42,715 bases of DNA, taken from the NCBI GenBank assembly GCA_013054445.1, contig JAAMPI010000341.1, forward strand, positions 1-42,715. Direction: 5' to 3'. This DNA is from Cudoniella acicularis (Eukaryota > Ascomycota > Leotiomycetes > Helotiales > Helotiaceae). This document shows, piece by piece, positions 23,411 to 34,300 of this stretch. Below the pieces are notes generated by a model. That model worked only from the letters and a program-made list of their open reading frames with translations, made no database searches and was not told where the DNA came from. Numbering within the stretch: position 1 is the stretch's first letter; the number at the start of each line of letters is the position of its first letter. Position numbers and translations under genes: made by a program.

Positions 23411-25030
23411 AAGGGGCGATATTATAGTTTATAAAGGATACTACGGCTAACTCCCGAATTGGCCTATAATCGTAGCGCCTCTATTATATTCTTCTTTGAT
23501 ATTTCGAGGTATTGTTAAGAGAATAAACGTGATTATATAAGAAATGCGGGAGGATGTCCTTAGTTATAAAAGTAGCGAGGCGGTTAGAATATATCTATTA
23601 CGTTTTGCCTAGCCTCTATAGTCGGCTAGTAGCTCGAATCGTCCTTATGGCCTTCTATAGGTGATTTAACTAGCTAACCATTTTCTAACTCGTGTCGTAT
23701 ATATTATTTTAAAACGCAATAAGGATCTCAAGTTGAGTCATTACGAGTATAGCAGCATGTCCTCTTAGCAAACGCCGCGGATTCTCCCGGGCGAGCACGC
23801 CTATCTAATAATTACTTTATAGGGTATAATTACGAAGGCAGAGCTTAACAGGCGGGTAATTCTAGTTTACCCGGTAGGGAGTGCTTTATGTTTGCCGCCG
23901 TAGGTTTTAAAATAGCACAAGTTAGGCGGGTGATTTAGACCGTTATAATAGCGCCTACTCGACGTCGATTTTTTTAGTAGTCCGAAACATCAAATATAAT
24001 ACCGTAGGGTAATTACTAGGAAAGATTGGTTCTCCCTTGTCCGCCTCTATTAACCTTATACCTAATTGGAAAATTGCCTAAGATTCCGAGTTAGTACGGT
24101 AGCCTATAACCTAGAGTCGAACTAGTACTCATAGAACTTTGGCTTGTGTTAGTAGGGCGAACGTTAAACCGATTAGGTATAGCGCACGGATAGCTGTTTA
24201 GGGGGGCTGGTCGAGACGCTCTTACTCACGGCATTCCGTAACTATAGACATAGCATTCGGCGTACAAGCCAGAAATCTAGAGCATGACCACTCATTCCCC
24301 CCCCCTTCCCTTTCCTTATACTTATTCTCTTTAAAAGGGTTAGACCTTAGCGACAGTCGAACGCCTCCTTAAGAGGTGTCCTCCGGTGGCCAGTATTAGA
24401 TACTACTAGCACGTGATGACCAATCAAGTCCCCGTAGTTCTACCAGATATGATCTATAGGACGGCTATACCCTATATAGAAGCAAGTTTCGGGAAAATAG
24501 CGCTTAAATAAACGACTAGCTAGTAGTTCGATATAGGCAGTTAGGGAATAAGGGACTTGGGTACGTTTAGGGGTTCGCTTAGGTAGGCGGTTAGGGGCTT
24601 GGTTAAAACCAAATCTTATAATTGTTTAGGTAAAGTAGAGTAAGAAGCACCTAAGGATAGGAGAATCGCTGTCCTTTATCTTAGGACAAAAGTTAGAAAG
24701 CACCTTAGATAGGTATCTAGTCTAACCCTTTTAAAATTGGCCGTTAGGGTCTAAGCTTTCGGCCCGTTACCGTTAACGCTATTACGATCGATCAGGCAAT
24801 TTATATAAATACCCGAAGTCTAAAAACTAAATAACGTGCCTATTTAGATAATAAATCAGGAAAAATGTCGTAAGCCAAAACCTGACTCTATAAAGATCTA
24901 TGCCTATTACCAAATTTTCGCTAAATTCGGAAACGCAACTCAATTATACCTACTTTTACCTACGATGCCAAATTAAACGTTTAGCGGAATATAAACACCG
25001 GTAGGGAGCCTAATCTAATAGAATAATTAG
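23411..25030. other. Decayed DNA, no gene seen
   Basis: I found no coding frame longer than expected by chance on either strand. Poly(C) near 24298-24307 and scattered CCGGTAGGG-type words are the only landmarks. Confidence 0.3.
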
Positions 25031-25034
25031 AATT

Positions 25035-26480
25035 GAGCTACGCGTCAGTTCCTTCTTCCCTGTTTAATATATGTTTAATCTGCTTCTAGCCTGTCAAATG
25101 CTTAGTGAATTCAGTTATTAGAAAGTCTCTATAGTTCGTTCTTATAGTGATTTCTTCGTCAATGCTATCTAACCTAATAATTCTTAGAATAAAGCCTTTG
25201 TCCTGTCAGAACTAGTTAAATAGATTAAATATTTTAGAAGCATGACTTATAACCGTTAGTACCTATGTCCTGTTTAGTACGGAGAACCGAATCAAGGTCG
25301 CTAATTAGTAGATTATTTAAACGAGTGATATACTTTCCCCTCTCTAATCTATCGTGATACGCTAGCGACCCTCGTTTTATATATAAAACATATACTTCGC
25401 TAGGTGGCTTGGTCTATAGTCTCACGCCGAAGTAGGGAGACTATAAGGTTATACCGTAGAAGCAGATTGCCCTCTTAGTCTTAAAATTATCCGCTAAGGT
25501 CGTTAGAAGCTATATGGTTAACTCCTTACCAGACCTAACAATACGAGCCTCTAGAGTCGTATTCGAATACATGACCTTAAGGTCAGAAAGGGAGGTGATA
25601 ATCTGATCATTTAGGGTCAGGATTATATCCCCTTCTATAAGAGATCCGGATTCGTTATCGCAACTAAGTATACGTTTGGCTATAAAGAGTTGGTATAATC
25701 CGTCGTTCTCTATGACTCTCCTGATCCAGGTCTCTAAGACGTTAAAAGCACGAGCTACTTGTATCGTGATCGCTTAAAACTCGACGCCGAGAATAAGTAA
25801 ATTGGGCGCCTCGCCCTTCCGGAGTACCTTAATAACGGGCAGAATTGCTATAATCGGGAGTCTAAGATACTCATATTTCTCTTTATTGTCGTCAGATAGA
25901 TCTGTGGTCAAGTATGTTATCCATATTGCCTAAACCTTCCTATCCTCGCTGATAAGGACACTACTTGGACATGTTCTACTAAGAGGTGTCTTAACTATGA
26001 TGACCTCGCTATTTATCGCTCGATATTTTGGGCTACTAAAATCTACGTGGAGATCTAGAGCGATAACCTCATTTATAGTAGTTAAAGTAAAACGCTTCTT
26101 CTTCTTAGAGCTTAAGCCTACGAAATAGGTCGAAGCGCCACTTATTATATTTTATAAGCTTAAAGTGATACTTTAAATAGATATATCAACGTACGAGGGG
26201 TCATACTTGATAATAGTATAACTATGCTAGGGGTGCTACTAGATATACTCTCCGCTAATAGTGACGGAATCTCTAATTATGACGAGGATGTCGCTTAGAC
26301 TGTTAGGAACCGTTACTATAGAGACAAAGACAAGGCCACGCTTTATATCGATCACGAAGCCGTAGCTTAGTGTCGGAGAATAATTCTCCCTATTTAAAAA
26401 ACCCGGCGAAGAATAGGAAACGTATACCATATATAGGTTAATAGCTTAGACATAATATAGAAGGTGCTTTAGCCCTTTAA
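25035..26480 (-). pseudogene. RIP-decayed C-terminal half of an Nma111-like HtrA/PDZ serine protease
   Basis: The minus strand carries one long frame with about a dozen RIP-type stops. Its text matches the second half of fungal Nma111 (nuclear HtrA-like protease): SYGFVIDIKRGLVFVSIVTV, IIKYDPSYVD, IISGASTYFVG, PKYRAINSEVI, VLISEDRKV-AIWITYL, APNLLILGVEF and LIEGDIILTLNDQIITSL (PDZ-like), then SEVYVLYIKRGSLAY. A frameshift near 25225 precedes the C-terminal tail (FILRIIRLDSIDEEITIR). The N-terminal catalytic protease domain is absent; a solo-LTR-like element begins 20 bases upstream. Nma111 is normally a single-copy housekeeping gene, so this is a duplicated partial copy later hit by RIP. The match is from memory of family motifs. 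Confidence 0.75.
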
Positions 26481-26499
26481 AGGTGGCTTTCAGGCAGAC

Positions 26500-26765
26500 T
26501 GTTACAGCTCTGCAAAGGCACTAGGGCCCTGACGTCACGTGGGACGTATTTGCAAGAAGATGCTGTATTAACGAAGAAACTAAGCTGAGGAGAGAAGAAG
26601 GAGAGGTGGCCCTGAAGGGGCCTTATATACAGGAGGTGAGTACTGGCAAGCGAGGTCACGTGATAAGGGGTTAGGGGGACGTGTCGCAGCCTCCTGTCGC
26701 ATATAGCGCCACACTGTCTGAGTCTCACTAGTCACAGGACTGTGCGTTGCACTAGGTCTGTGACA
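26500..26765 (-). mobile_element. Solo LTR-like element, family B, minus-strand copy (266 bp)
   Basis: On the plus strand it runs from TGTTACAG to CTGTGACA. In the minus orientation it has a TATA-like TATATAAGG preceded by CCTCCTG and followed by a block CCCCTTCAGGGCC, which matches the right-edge copy at 42479-42713. A partial third copy lies at 27606-27646. Flanking pentamers (CAGAC and CGTAC) do not match, so either the target duplication is lost or recombination joined different elements. Mutation is mild compared with its neighbours. It lies at the upstream end of the Nma111-like remnant. Confidence 0.75.
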
Positions 26766-27360
26766 CGTACCGTCTTAATCAACTACTATTTACTTGCTTT
26801 ATATAGTGATGTGCTAGAGCCTAGGCAAATTAGCTTTAGGAGCTAGCAGGATTTTAGGAGGCAGCTGATTGGCTCTTTATTAGCTATAGGGAGGGACTCT
26901 AAGATCTGCCTAAAGAGAAGAATATCACGAATTAGCTAGGGAGCTGATCAGGTGCCTGTGAGAGCACATGAGTAAGTAAAGCTTGGGAAAAGTGGAAGAT
27001 GTGTATGTTATAAGGGACTGAGATTTAGGGACCGACCGAAAAAAAGGGTTGTACTAGCTAAAATTGTAGCCAATCAGGGCAGGGACAGCTCAAGGCATGA
27101 CTCTATATATGGGTGTAAGCAGTATAACGTTTACTTGTGTCAAAATAGAGGCTGTTTTGATGTATTTCACCGGCAAAGTTGAGAATTGATGCTTTTGATA
27201 CACAAATACTGCTCTCTGATTGGTTAGAATTAAGCGAAAATCTATGCGCACGGGCCAGGACGCACCTGGTGGCAGCGTAACGGATATACTACTTTAGAAT
27301 CGCCACTTGCCTTCTATTATTTTCTAGAAAGTATAGTATCTAATAGATTTGCTACGAATC
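26766..27360. other. Island that escaped RIP, no gene assigned
   Basis: This stretch of about 530-590 bases keeps normal CpA/TpG levels within the RIP-decayed block and holds three CCAAT/ATTGG-type words (26870, 27070 and 27220 areas). I see no ORF or RNA structure that I can name. It may be unique host DNA or the inside of a short element. Confidence 0.4.
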
Positions 27361-27365
27361 TACTA

Positions 27366-27548
27366 TCCCCCCCTCGGCTCACTTGTTATTTTGCTATCGT
27401 AACACTACTGCTTTTCACGCCATTTATAACTGTGAGTGACTAATCAGACAAACGAAAACTTCTAGTATCTTCTCCTTAGGAATCGTCAACGAGATTCTAA
27501 GTGGTGTTATCTAGAGTGGCAAAATAACAAGTGAGCTGGGGGGGGGGA
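27366..27548. mobile_element. MITE with 30-bp terminal inverted repeats (183 bp)
   Basis: The left end TCCCCCCC...GGCTCACTTGTTATTTTGC (27366-27393) is matched in inverted orientation by GCAAAATAACAAGTGAGC followed by a 10-G run and A (27519-27548). TA dinucleotides flank both ends (27364-27365 and 27549-27550), as for Tc1/mariner-type insertions. The inside shows no ORF. C/G homopolymers of different length at the two ends (7 and 10) explain most of the mismatch. Confidence 0.7.
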
Positions 27549-27605
27549 TAGTATTGATCCTCTGTATAGATAATAGTGTTGTCTCGATTACTAAGCCTTA
27601 AGTAG

Positions 27606-27646
27606 TGTTACAGCTCTATAAAGGCACTAAGGCCCTGACGTCACGT
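27606..27646 (-). mobile_element. Truncated family B LTR fragment
   Basis: About 41 bases match the terminal part of the 26500-26765 element (TGTTACAGCTCT, AAGGCACTA, GGCCCTGACGTCACGT) and then similarity stops. It is a third trace of this family in the window. Confidence 0.65.
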
Positions 27647-27719
27647 AACCGAGATCCCGTGCTAATGCCCACCCCGCACTAAAACCCGCTTTTTTAAAAT
27701 ATATCATTAACACAAGAAT

Positions 27720-29426
27720 ATAGCTAGAGTCGACAAATCAGCTCGGATTGACGCCGCGATTGCTATAATCAAAAGCGGAGAATGTATAAATTGCTCTAAT
27801 AGCGTAGTAAAGTACGGGTACGACCGTAGTGCGCTCTTAAAGCGTCTTTATGGCCTTACTAAGTCTAAAAAGGAGGCTAATTTATTCTGGTACTAATGTC
27901 TTACCAACGAGTAAGAAGAGATCCTGATTATACGAATCAATAACCTAACGGACTAAGGAATGCCACCGACTAGTTATATCGTTAAGAATCTAGCTAAAGA
28001 AATCAGAGGAGCGAGCGTTGGTAAGAACTAGGTAGGGTAGTTTATAAGGCGTTATAGTATCAGGCTAAAGAGCCTTTATCTTCGTAATATTAACAATTTA
28101 CGCGTCTCTACTAAGTATGCCCTGATGTTTATTCTCTTCTTTACGACGGTTAGTTAATTTTACGCGTTTCTTTTACTATATTATAGGGAAAACACGCTAA
28201 CTTCTATGTTTTTTATCTAGCTCGTCTAAGTTATCGAAAAATACTAAATCATAGCCGAAAACATATATAACTTTGACGAGAAAGGATTCTTAATAGGCTT
28301 TAGAAGGTCCTTAAAACGAATTATTATATAAGAAGCTTTAAAATCTAGTCGTATAACGAAGGCAAAGTAGGATAGAAGTCGAGAATTCATTAGTATCCTG
28401 GCATGTATTTTAGCTATTAGTAAATAGATACTACCTCTTCTAGTTTATTAAGGCGACTTAGGCGACTTATAAAGCACTTAGGTAGACGACGTTACGAACG
28501 ATTTAATAGTATATTTTACGGTTTTAAGTAATAGATAGAGTAATAATGCTATCGGGTTAGCATGGCTAAAACAGGTCTTTTATCGGTATACTAAGCCTAA
28601 AAGAGAGACGTAGAAACGCCTTCTTATCGTAGACAGCTATTCGAGTCATATAAATATAGTATTTATTAATATATATGACGAAAACGATATTATCGTCCTA
28701 ATCCTTCCCCTGTATACGACTCACCGTCTATAGCCTCTAGATGTAGGCCTTTTCTAACCCCTGTCGACCGTATACTCTTAGGAACTCGAACAATTAATAG
28801 TAGACGGTAGAGGACTTATTACTATGTCAAAGCGTTTCTTTTAGCTAATGTTTAAAAGAGTATAGGATAAGGCATTTATAAAGGATAATATCTAATTAGT
28901 ATAGCGAAAAATAGGACTCTAGCCTACGAATAGTGATAAGATTATCAAAAGTATTACTCTTCTGACTAAGCAATTACTAAAAAAAGAACTTTATATAATC
29001 TAAGAGCCTTAAACAGCGATATCCCTCTATAAATTTAAGCTAAAATAGGAAAAAGACCCTATAACTACCGATATCAATATTCTCTTTATAACTACCCTTA
29101 AACTTTCTACCGAGAACGCTATTTTACGCTACTAAATCCGAGGCTTAATAAAGTCGCTCGACCTCTAAAAGAAGAAGAGTAAACCCGGCGTTCGGTTGAA
29201 TCTTACGGGCGAGGATATAAAAGGCTAGGTTGATTATTAGTCCCCTGCTAAGGTCGTTAAAGCTAGGGAGTATCAAGGGAAAAAGGAGGCCGAAAAACAA
29301 GTGGAAGAAGAAGCTAAATTATAAAGGAAGATATAGAGAGAGGCGAATAAGCTACGGAAGGAAGATGAGGCCGTATAAAAGCAGATAGTAAAGGAGATAC
29401 GAGCGGCTAATCCTGCTATAAAGAAG
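27720..29426 (+). pseudogene. RIP-decayed Fot1/pogo-like transposase
   Basis: A single plus-strand frame of about 569 codons has about 35 RIP-type stops and no indel. The original ATG is now ATA (27720). The N-terminus shows a CENP-B/Tc5-type helix-turn-helix region (SNSVVKYGYDRSALKRL, then NEQ/EEILIIRINNLTDQGMPP and VGKNWVGQFIRR when stops are read as Gln/Trp). The DDE_1 core follows, with the first Asp in YNFDEKGFLIG, the second in LLIVDSYSSHIN and the third in the THRLQPLDVGLF region, so D-D-D. The basic, Glu/Lys-rich C-terminus is coiled-coil-like. I could not find a convincing pair of terminal inverted repeats. A family A LTR sits directly at its 3' end. Confidence 0.8.
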
Positions 29427-29427
29427 G

Positions 29428-29606
29428 TGTCACAGAGCACTCAGGCAGACGTTGCAAGTAAACAGTGCTCTATTACTTAGAATAATCGACGAAGAAGAGA
29501 AGAAGGGGAAGGGAGAAGCAGCCACGTATTTAACCTCTACCCGAAACCTCGTTTAGGCCTAGCGCCGTCACGTGTAGAACAGGTCACGTGAACCAACTCC
29601 GTGACA
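29428..29606 (+). mobile_element. Solo LTR-like element, family A, copy 2 (179 bp)
   Basis: It runs from TGTCACAG to CCGTGACA and is about 95% identical to the 8493-8670 copy, including both CACGTG words. It is inserted at the C-terminal end of the decayed Fot1/pogo-like transposase frame, so it is younger than that element. The flanking pentamers (GAAGG and TAGGT) do not form a target duplication, unlike copy 1. Confidence 0.75.
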
Positions 29607-31385
29607 TAGGTAGATCTACGTGATTATCATTATTATATAAAACAATTAACTTATAAAATTAAGGACGTTATTAAAGTACGAGGGCTAGCTACTATTAATT
29701 AAATTTTAGCTAAAAAGCTCTTAAATTAAGTTAATAGTGATTTTTTTTAGTAGGGGAGTCTCTTTTTAAAGGGCTCGCTTAAGTGTGCGGCGAGCAATAG
29801 CCCCAGCTCTTACTTGTCTAACCACCTATCTCTCTCCCGGAGAGGGCGGTGGTTGTCTGACCTCAGGCCCTTTTCAAAATATGACTGTCAATCTCGGACC
29901 GGTCAGTGGGATTTTCAGAAATAAATAGATAGATATTTTTAATATTTAATTAGAGAGTGCTTTTGATTTTGAAGCGAGACATGTTTCCTTAACAGACTTG
30001 TTTGGATTTGAAATTAATATAATATACAAGTCAGAAGGATTTGAGGTTAGCGAGTTAATCCGTCGAATATTCTTCGCGCTGTTGGTGCTTCTGACTATTC
30101 TCTCACTTCCCTGATCAGAATGAAATGTCGAAAGTATGCCCGACCTTAGATAATAAAATCTGTCTACAGTGAACTTTCGCATGTTTTGTTGTATTTTCTT
30201 GTTGAATGAGCTGGCCTGATGTGAGAATACAACCGAGAGTGTTACCCCACCCCCTAAGATGGATGGATTCTGAAGAAAGCTGGAGATCATTGCTGTTGAT
30301 GTTGATCCCTGCACTCAGAGGAGGTAGTGTTTTTCAAAATTGCGAAATCCCAAAATTTCCGGCTGAACAACTAAAAATATCAAATCCAAATAGACCAAAT
30401 CGGCGTTACGCCTGCACGGTACTCACTCTAGATCTGTCGGGGCAGGAAGCGGCATGCATTGCTTTGATTCTTTTTTCGACGCTCAGCATCTGCAAACTAA
30501 GTTTCTTCACACACATTTCTAATTTGAATTGCTGGTCGAATCGCGTTAGACAAGGTTCATAGCTGTAGCGACGAGAAGTTTTTGCCGTGCACTGCATGCC
30601 GTTCCATAGCCTGTTGCTTATCCCGTGATGTTCGCGGTCCAATTGGGAATACAGGAAGGGTTGTTCACGGGTTAGCTTCATCACGGCCCCTGAATTCGCT
30701 AACGACTTGGCAACGGGGCCGTGTCCGAATCGAGGCTAGAACCTTATTATGCGGAAACCCGACCCGACTTGTCGCACATCGTGCGCCTCCAGCCACTGCC
30801 TTTCTCCTTTACATCTTCGTTCTCCGAAACCCATTGCCCCTTCTCTTCCTCGTACCCCAGATTTGCACATCGGTAAAGAAAGTTACCTCGAACGCCCAAA
30901 TACACCCAGAGCTTTCAATTTTTGCTGTATAGTGCGTCGGGGAATAAAACTATTGATGTTCGCATTCCGAAGAAAAACAAATTAAGACACTATTGACTCC
31001 CTAATTTCCTCGCGCTATTGTGCCATGTCTTATACCTCAACCATTCTCGTCATCCAAAAAGAACACTGCCAATAGGCTCTAAAAGAAATCGCTAAGAGTC
31101 ACAAACGAGAAACTCTCCCAGGCATGATGAGGTCTCGAGCTCAGCTGAATCCAAGGATGAAGTCGTGACGTGGATCTCTATCTATTCTTTCTACGGGAAG
31201 ATGAGATGGGAGGCTTAGAATGTCTCCGTTTATGGGCTTTTGCGTGGCATCGCGTAGTGAGTATGTCCCGCGTCATAGCAAATTTCAGATTTCAGATTCC
31301 ATATACCTGTCGCAATCGCTCGTGGCTGCTGAGTGACACGCCTTTCATTTTGTGGTTGCCTCTCACTTCCTCTTGATATTTCATC
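29607..31385. other. Transition from decayed block to normal DNA; no gene seen
   Basis: Composition changes from RIP-type AT-rich to ordinary around 29760-29950. A hairpin-like segment with AACCACC and GGTGGTT arms lies near 29820-29855. ORFs at 29946-30985 on both strands overlap each other, lack intron signals and family features, and I leave them out. The last several hundred bases are the upstream region of the aspartic protease gene. Confidence 0.4.
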
Positions 31386-34300
31386 ATGAAGTTCACACTC
31401 TTGGCCCTTGGTGCCAGCCTCGCCTTCCTAAGCGCAGATGCCCTGACCCTCGTTAAAAAAGACTCCCCCTCTGTCGTTTCTTTACCATTTGAGCGAACTC
31501 TTGGAATTCCCGCATCGCAAAATCGAAAAAGATCAACAGTCGAAACTGTTCTAAACAATGAACAATTAGTTTACACGGTCGCTCTCATGCTGGGAACACC
31601 ACCCCAAAGCACTCGTGTGCAGCTGGATACCGGAAGCAGTGACCTAGTCGTCGAAACGGATTCTTCAAACCTGTGTGCATCGCAACCATCAGTTTGTAGT
31701 AGCCGAGGAGCTTGTGGGTACCCTTCTTTGCGTCTTCTTGGGTTTGAAGTTAACACAGAATAGATGATGCGAACAGCTCTTCAACTTACCAATACCTCAA
31801 CGGTGATTTTCTGGTTGCTTATGGGGGTGGTGATGGTGCATCAGGAGACAATGCCTTAGACATCTTGAGCATTGGTGGGGCAGTTATCCAGAATATGCAA
31901 TTCGGGATTATGTACACCACGACAGTCTTGGAGGGTATCCTCGGAGTTGGGTTTACAGGAATTGAGGGTCAAGTCCTAAATTTCGGAGATCCCCCATACA
32001 ACAACCTTCCTGTCCTTCTGGTCCAGCAAGGATATATCGAGTCGAGAGCATTTAGCGTCTACTTGAATGACGATACGGGGACTGGAGGCACCGTTTTGTT
32101 TGGTGGCGTTGATACAGAGAAGTATCTAGGGAGCCTGGTTACGCTACCTCTTGTGCCTGCCGCCGGGACCACAGACATCAATCAATTCTTCGTCACTTTA
32201 CTGAACGTACAGATGACTGATCCAAGTGGGAACGCTATTATACTCTCCGGAACTGTTGGTTCCACTCCTGTTCCTGCACTTCTTGATACAGGAACCACCG
32301 AAACGATCCTCCCTCAATCAATCGCCTCGGCAATTTTTAATGTCCTTAATGCAGATTTAAGCTCACCTCCCGGTGTCTATGTGGACTGTTCTCTGGCATC
32401 TACATCCTACACCGTCGATTTCATGTTCGCAGGCATTACTATTCACGTACCACTCAGCCAGCTGATCATACCGAATGGGGCTGGAGTATCCGCTACCGAA
32501 TGCCAATTAGGAATCTCATCGGCTTCAGATTCCACTGTCATCTTGGGCGATACATTTTTGAGCAGCGCGTATGTAGTATTTGATCTCGACAATCAGGAGG
32601 CGTCTCTCGCTCAATCTAATTTAAACTCCAATTCGGAGAATATTTTGCAGATTACGACAGGTCCGAATGCTGTGCCTCATGCTCCAGGAGTCGGAGCCAG
32701 TTCTTTGTCATCAAGCATTTCTTCCTCAAAACTGGCTTCACCAACTTCCTCAAGTCATACATCCTCGAGCATTTCATCAACAAAAATTTCCAGCATAGTT
32801 TCATCTACTAGTACATCTTCCAGTCAAAAGTCTTCGAGCAGCTCTTCAAAACCGGTTTCATCAACTTCCTCTGGCCCGACATCCTCGAGTCTTTCCTCGA
32901 GTCTTTCCTCGAGTCTTTCCTCGACAAAAGCTTCTAGCACGGTTTCACTTACTAGTACGTCTTCTAGTCACGCAATATCAAGCAGCTCTTCTTCAAAACT
33001 GGTTTCATCGACTTCCTCTAGCCAAGCCTCTCCAAGCCTTTCATCGACAAAAGGTTCCAGCACAGTTTCACCCACGTCCTCCAGTAAAATATCCTCGAGC
33101 AGTCCTTCATCCACCCATTCGTCAACAGTTAGCCTTTCCGCCTCCTCAAGCAGCTCCTCATCGAAAACCAGTTCAAGCGCATCACCCTCCATCAGTACCC
33201 ACTCCTCTAGTGTTTCGTCCACGAGCAACACCAAGACTTCAAGCAGCACATCTTCGAGCCTCCAACCAAGCAGCTCCAGCAAGATTTCCTCGTCAAGTTC
33301 AAGTGGTGAGCTTGTTTGTTTCTTATTTTCTCACTGCTATTTTCAACGAATTTTAACGGGATGGCAAAAACCCTGGCACATTCCATGATAAAGTCCTGGT
33401 CGATTTACCAGCTGTTACGATCCTATTTTTTTTCTTGTCTGAAGAGGTTTTGTTCTCAAAAATAAGAGTGCCAAAATATTTGGCACTTACCCTATTTCAT
33501 AGATAGACTTTGAAAAGAAAAAAGCCCCTTAGTTTTGTTTGCTCAAGTCAAGCTAACCAAGTGAAATAGTCATTACTACATCCTCAAGCTCAAGCAAGAC
33601 TTCTTCAACTAGTCATTCATCAAGCAGCTTCTCGACAAGCATTTCTAGCAAGCAGTCATCCATGTCCAGTTCGACCCGTAAGTTTTTTCTTTTTCTTTCT
33701 AATTTTTATATTTTTGGCGATCTCTGACCGCCAAATATAGATAGCCCAAGCTCAGTTTCCTTGAGCTCCGGCAAGACATCAACTAGCTCTTCCACAGGTA
33801 GCTCTAGCAAGAGTTCTTCCACAGCGAACCCTACTGGTAAGTTATATATCCTTGATGTGAAATACGATGCATGTCTCTTTCAGATCATTCTTGCGGCCCT
33901 ATCTTACAGATACATCCGAGGGTGCTGCTATGCGTTAAATATTTCCTTTTCACCTGAATTATATACCTTGCATTTTTTTTTTAAAAATATTTGATTGGGG
34001 AACTATTCTTTCCATTCCACTATTTTTTCTTTTTTGCAGGGTTCTGACATGAATATAGTGAGCACTTCATTCTCAACATCCTCAGGGTCAAGCAAGACTT
34101 CATCTAGTAGCCTCACCAGTGTTGCCTCTAGCTCTACTTGTAAGTCAGAGGGAATTCCTTTCCTTTTATCCTTGATATCGTGTCTATTCTAATTCACCAA
34201 ACAGTGAGCTCCGTTTCATCAACCTCAAAGTCCAGCAGCATTTCTTCTGGAATTCTATCTACAAGCAGTTCATTAAGTAGTTTCTCTCGTGTTACATCTA

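Noticed and set aside
30206..30985. Several overlapping ORFs of 78-118 codons on both strands
   Set aside because: No family signature, no codon preference, mutual overlap in different frames and no splice signals linking them.
32968..33282. 104-codon minus-strand ORF rich in Glu and Leu
   Set aside because: It is the antisense of the Ser-rich coding repeat (TCN/AGC codons read backwards) and has no features of its own.
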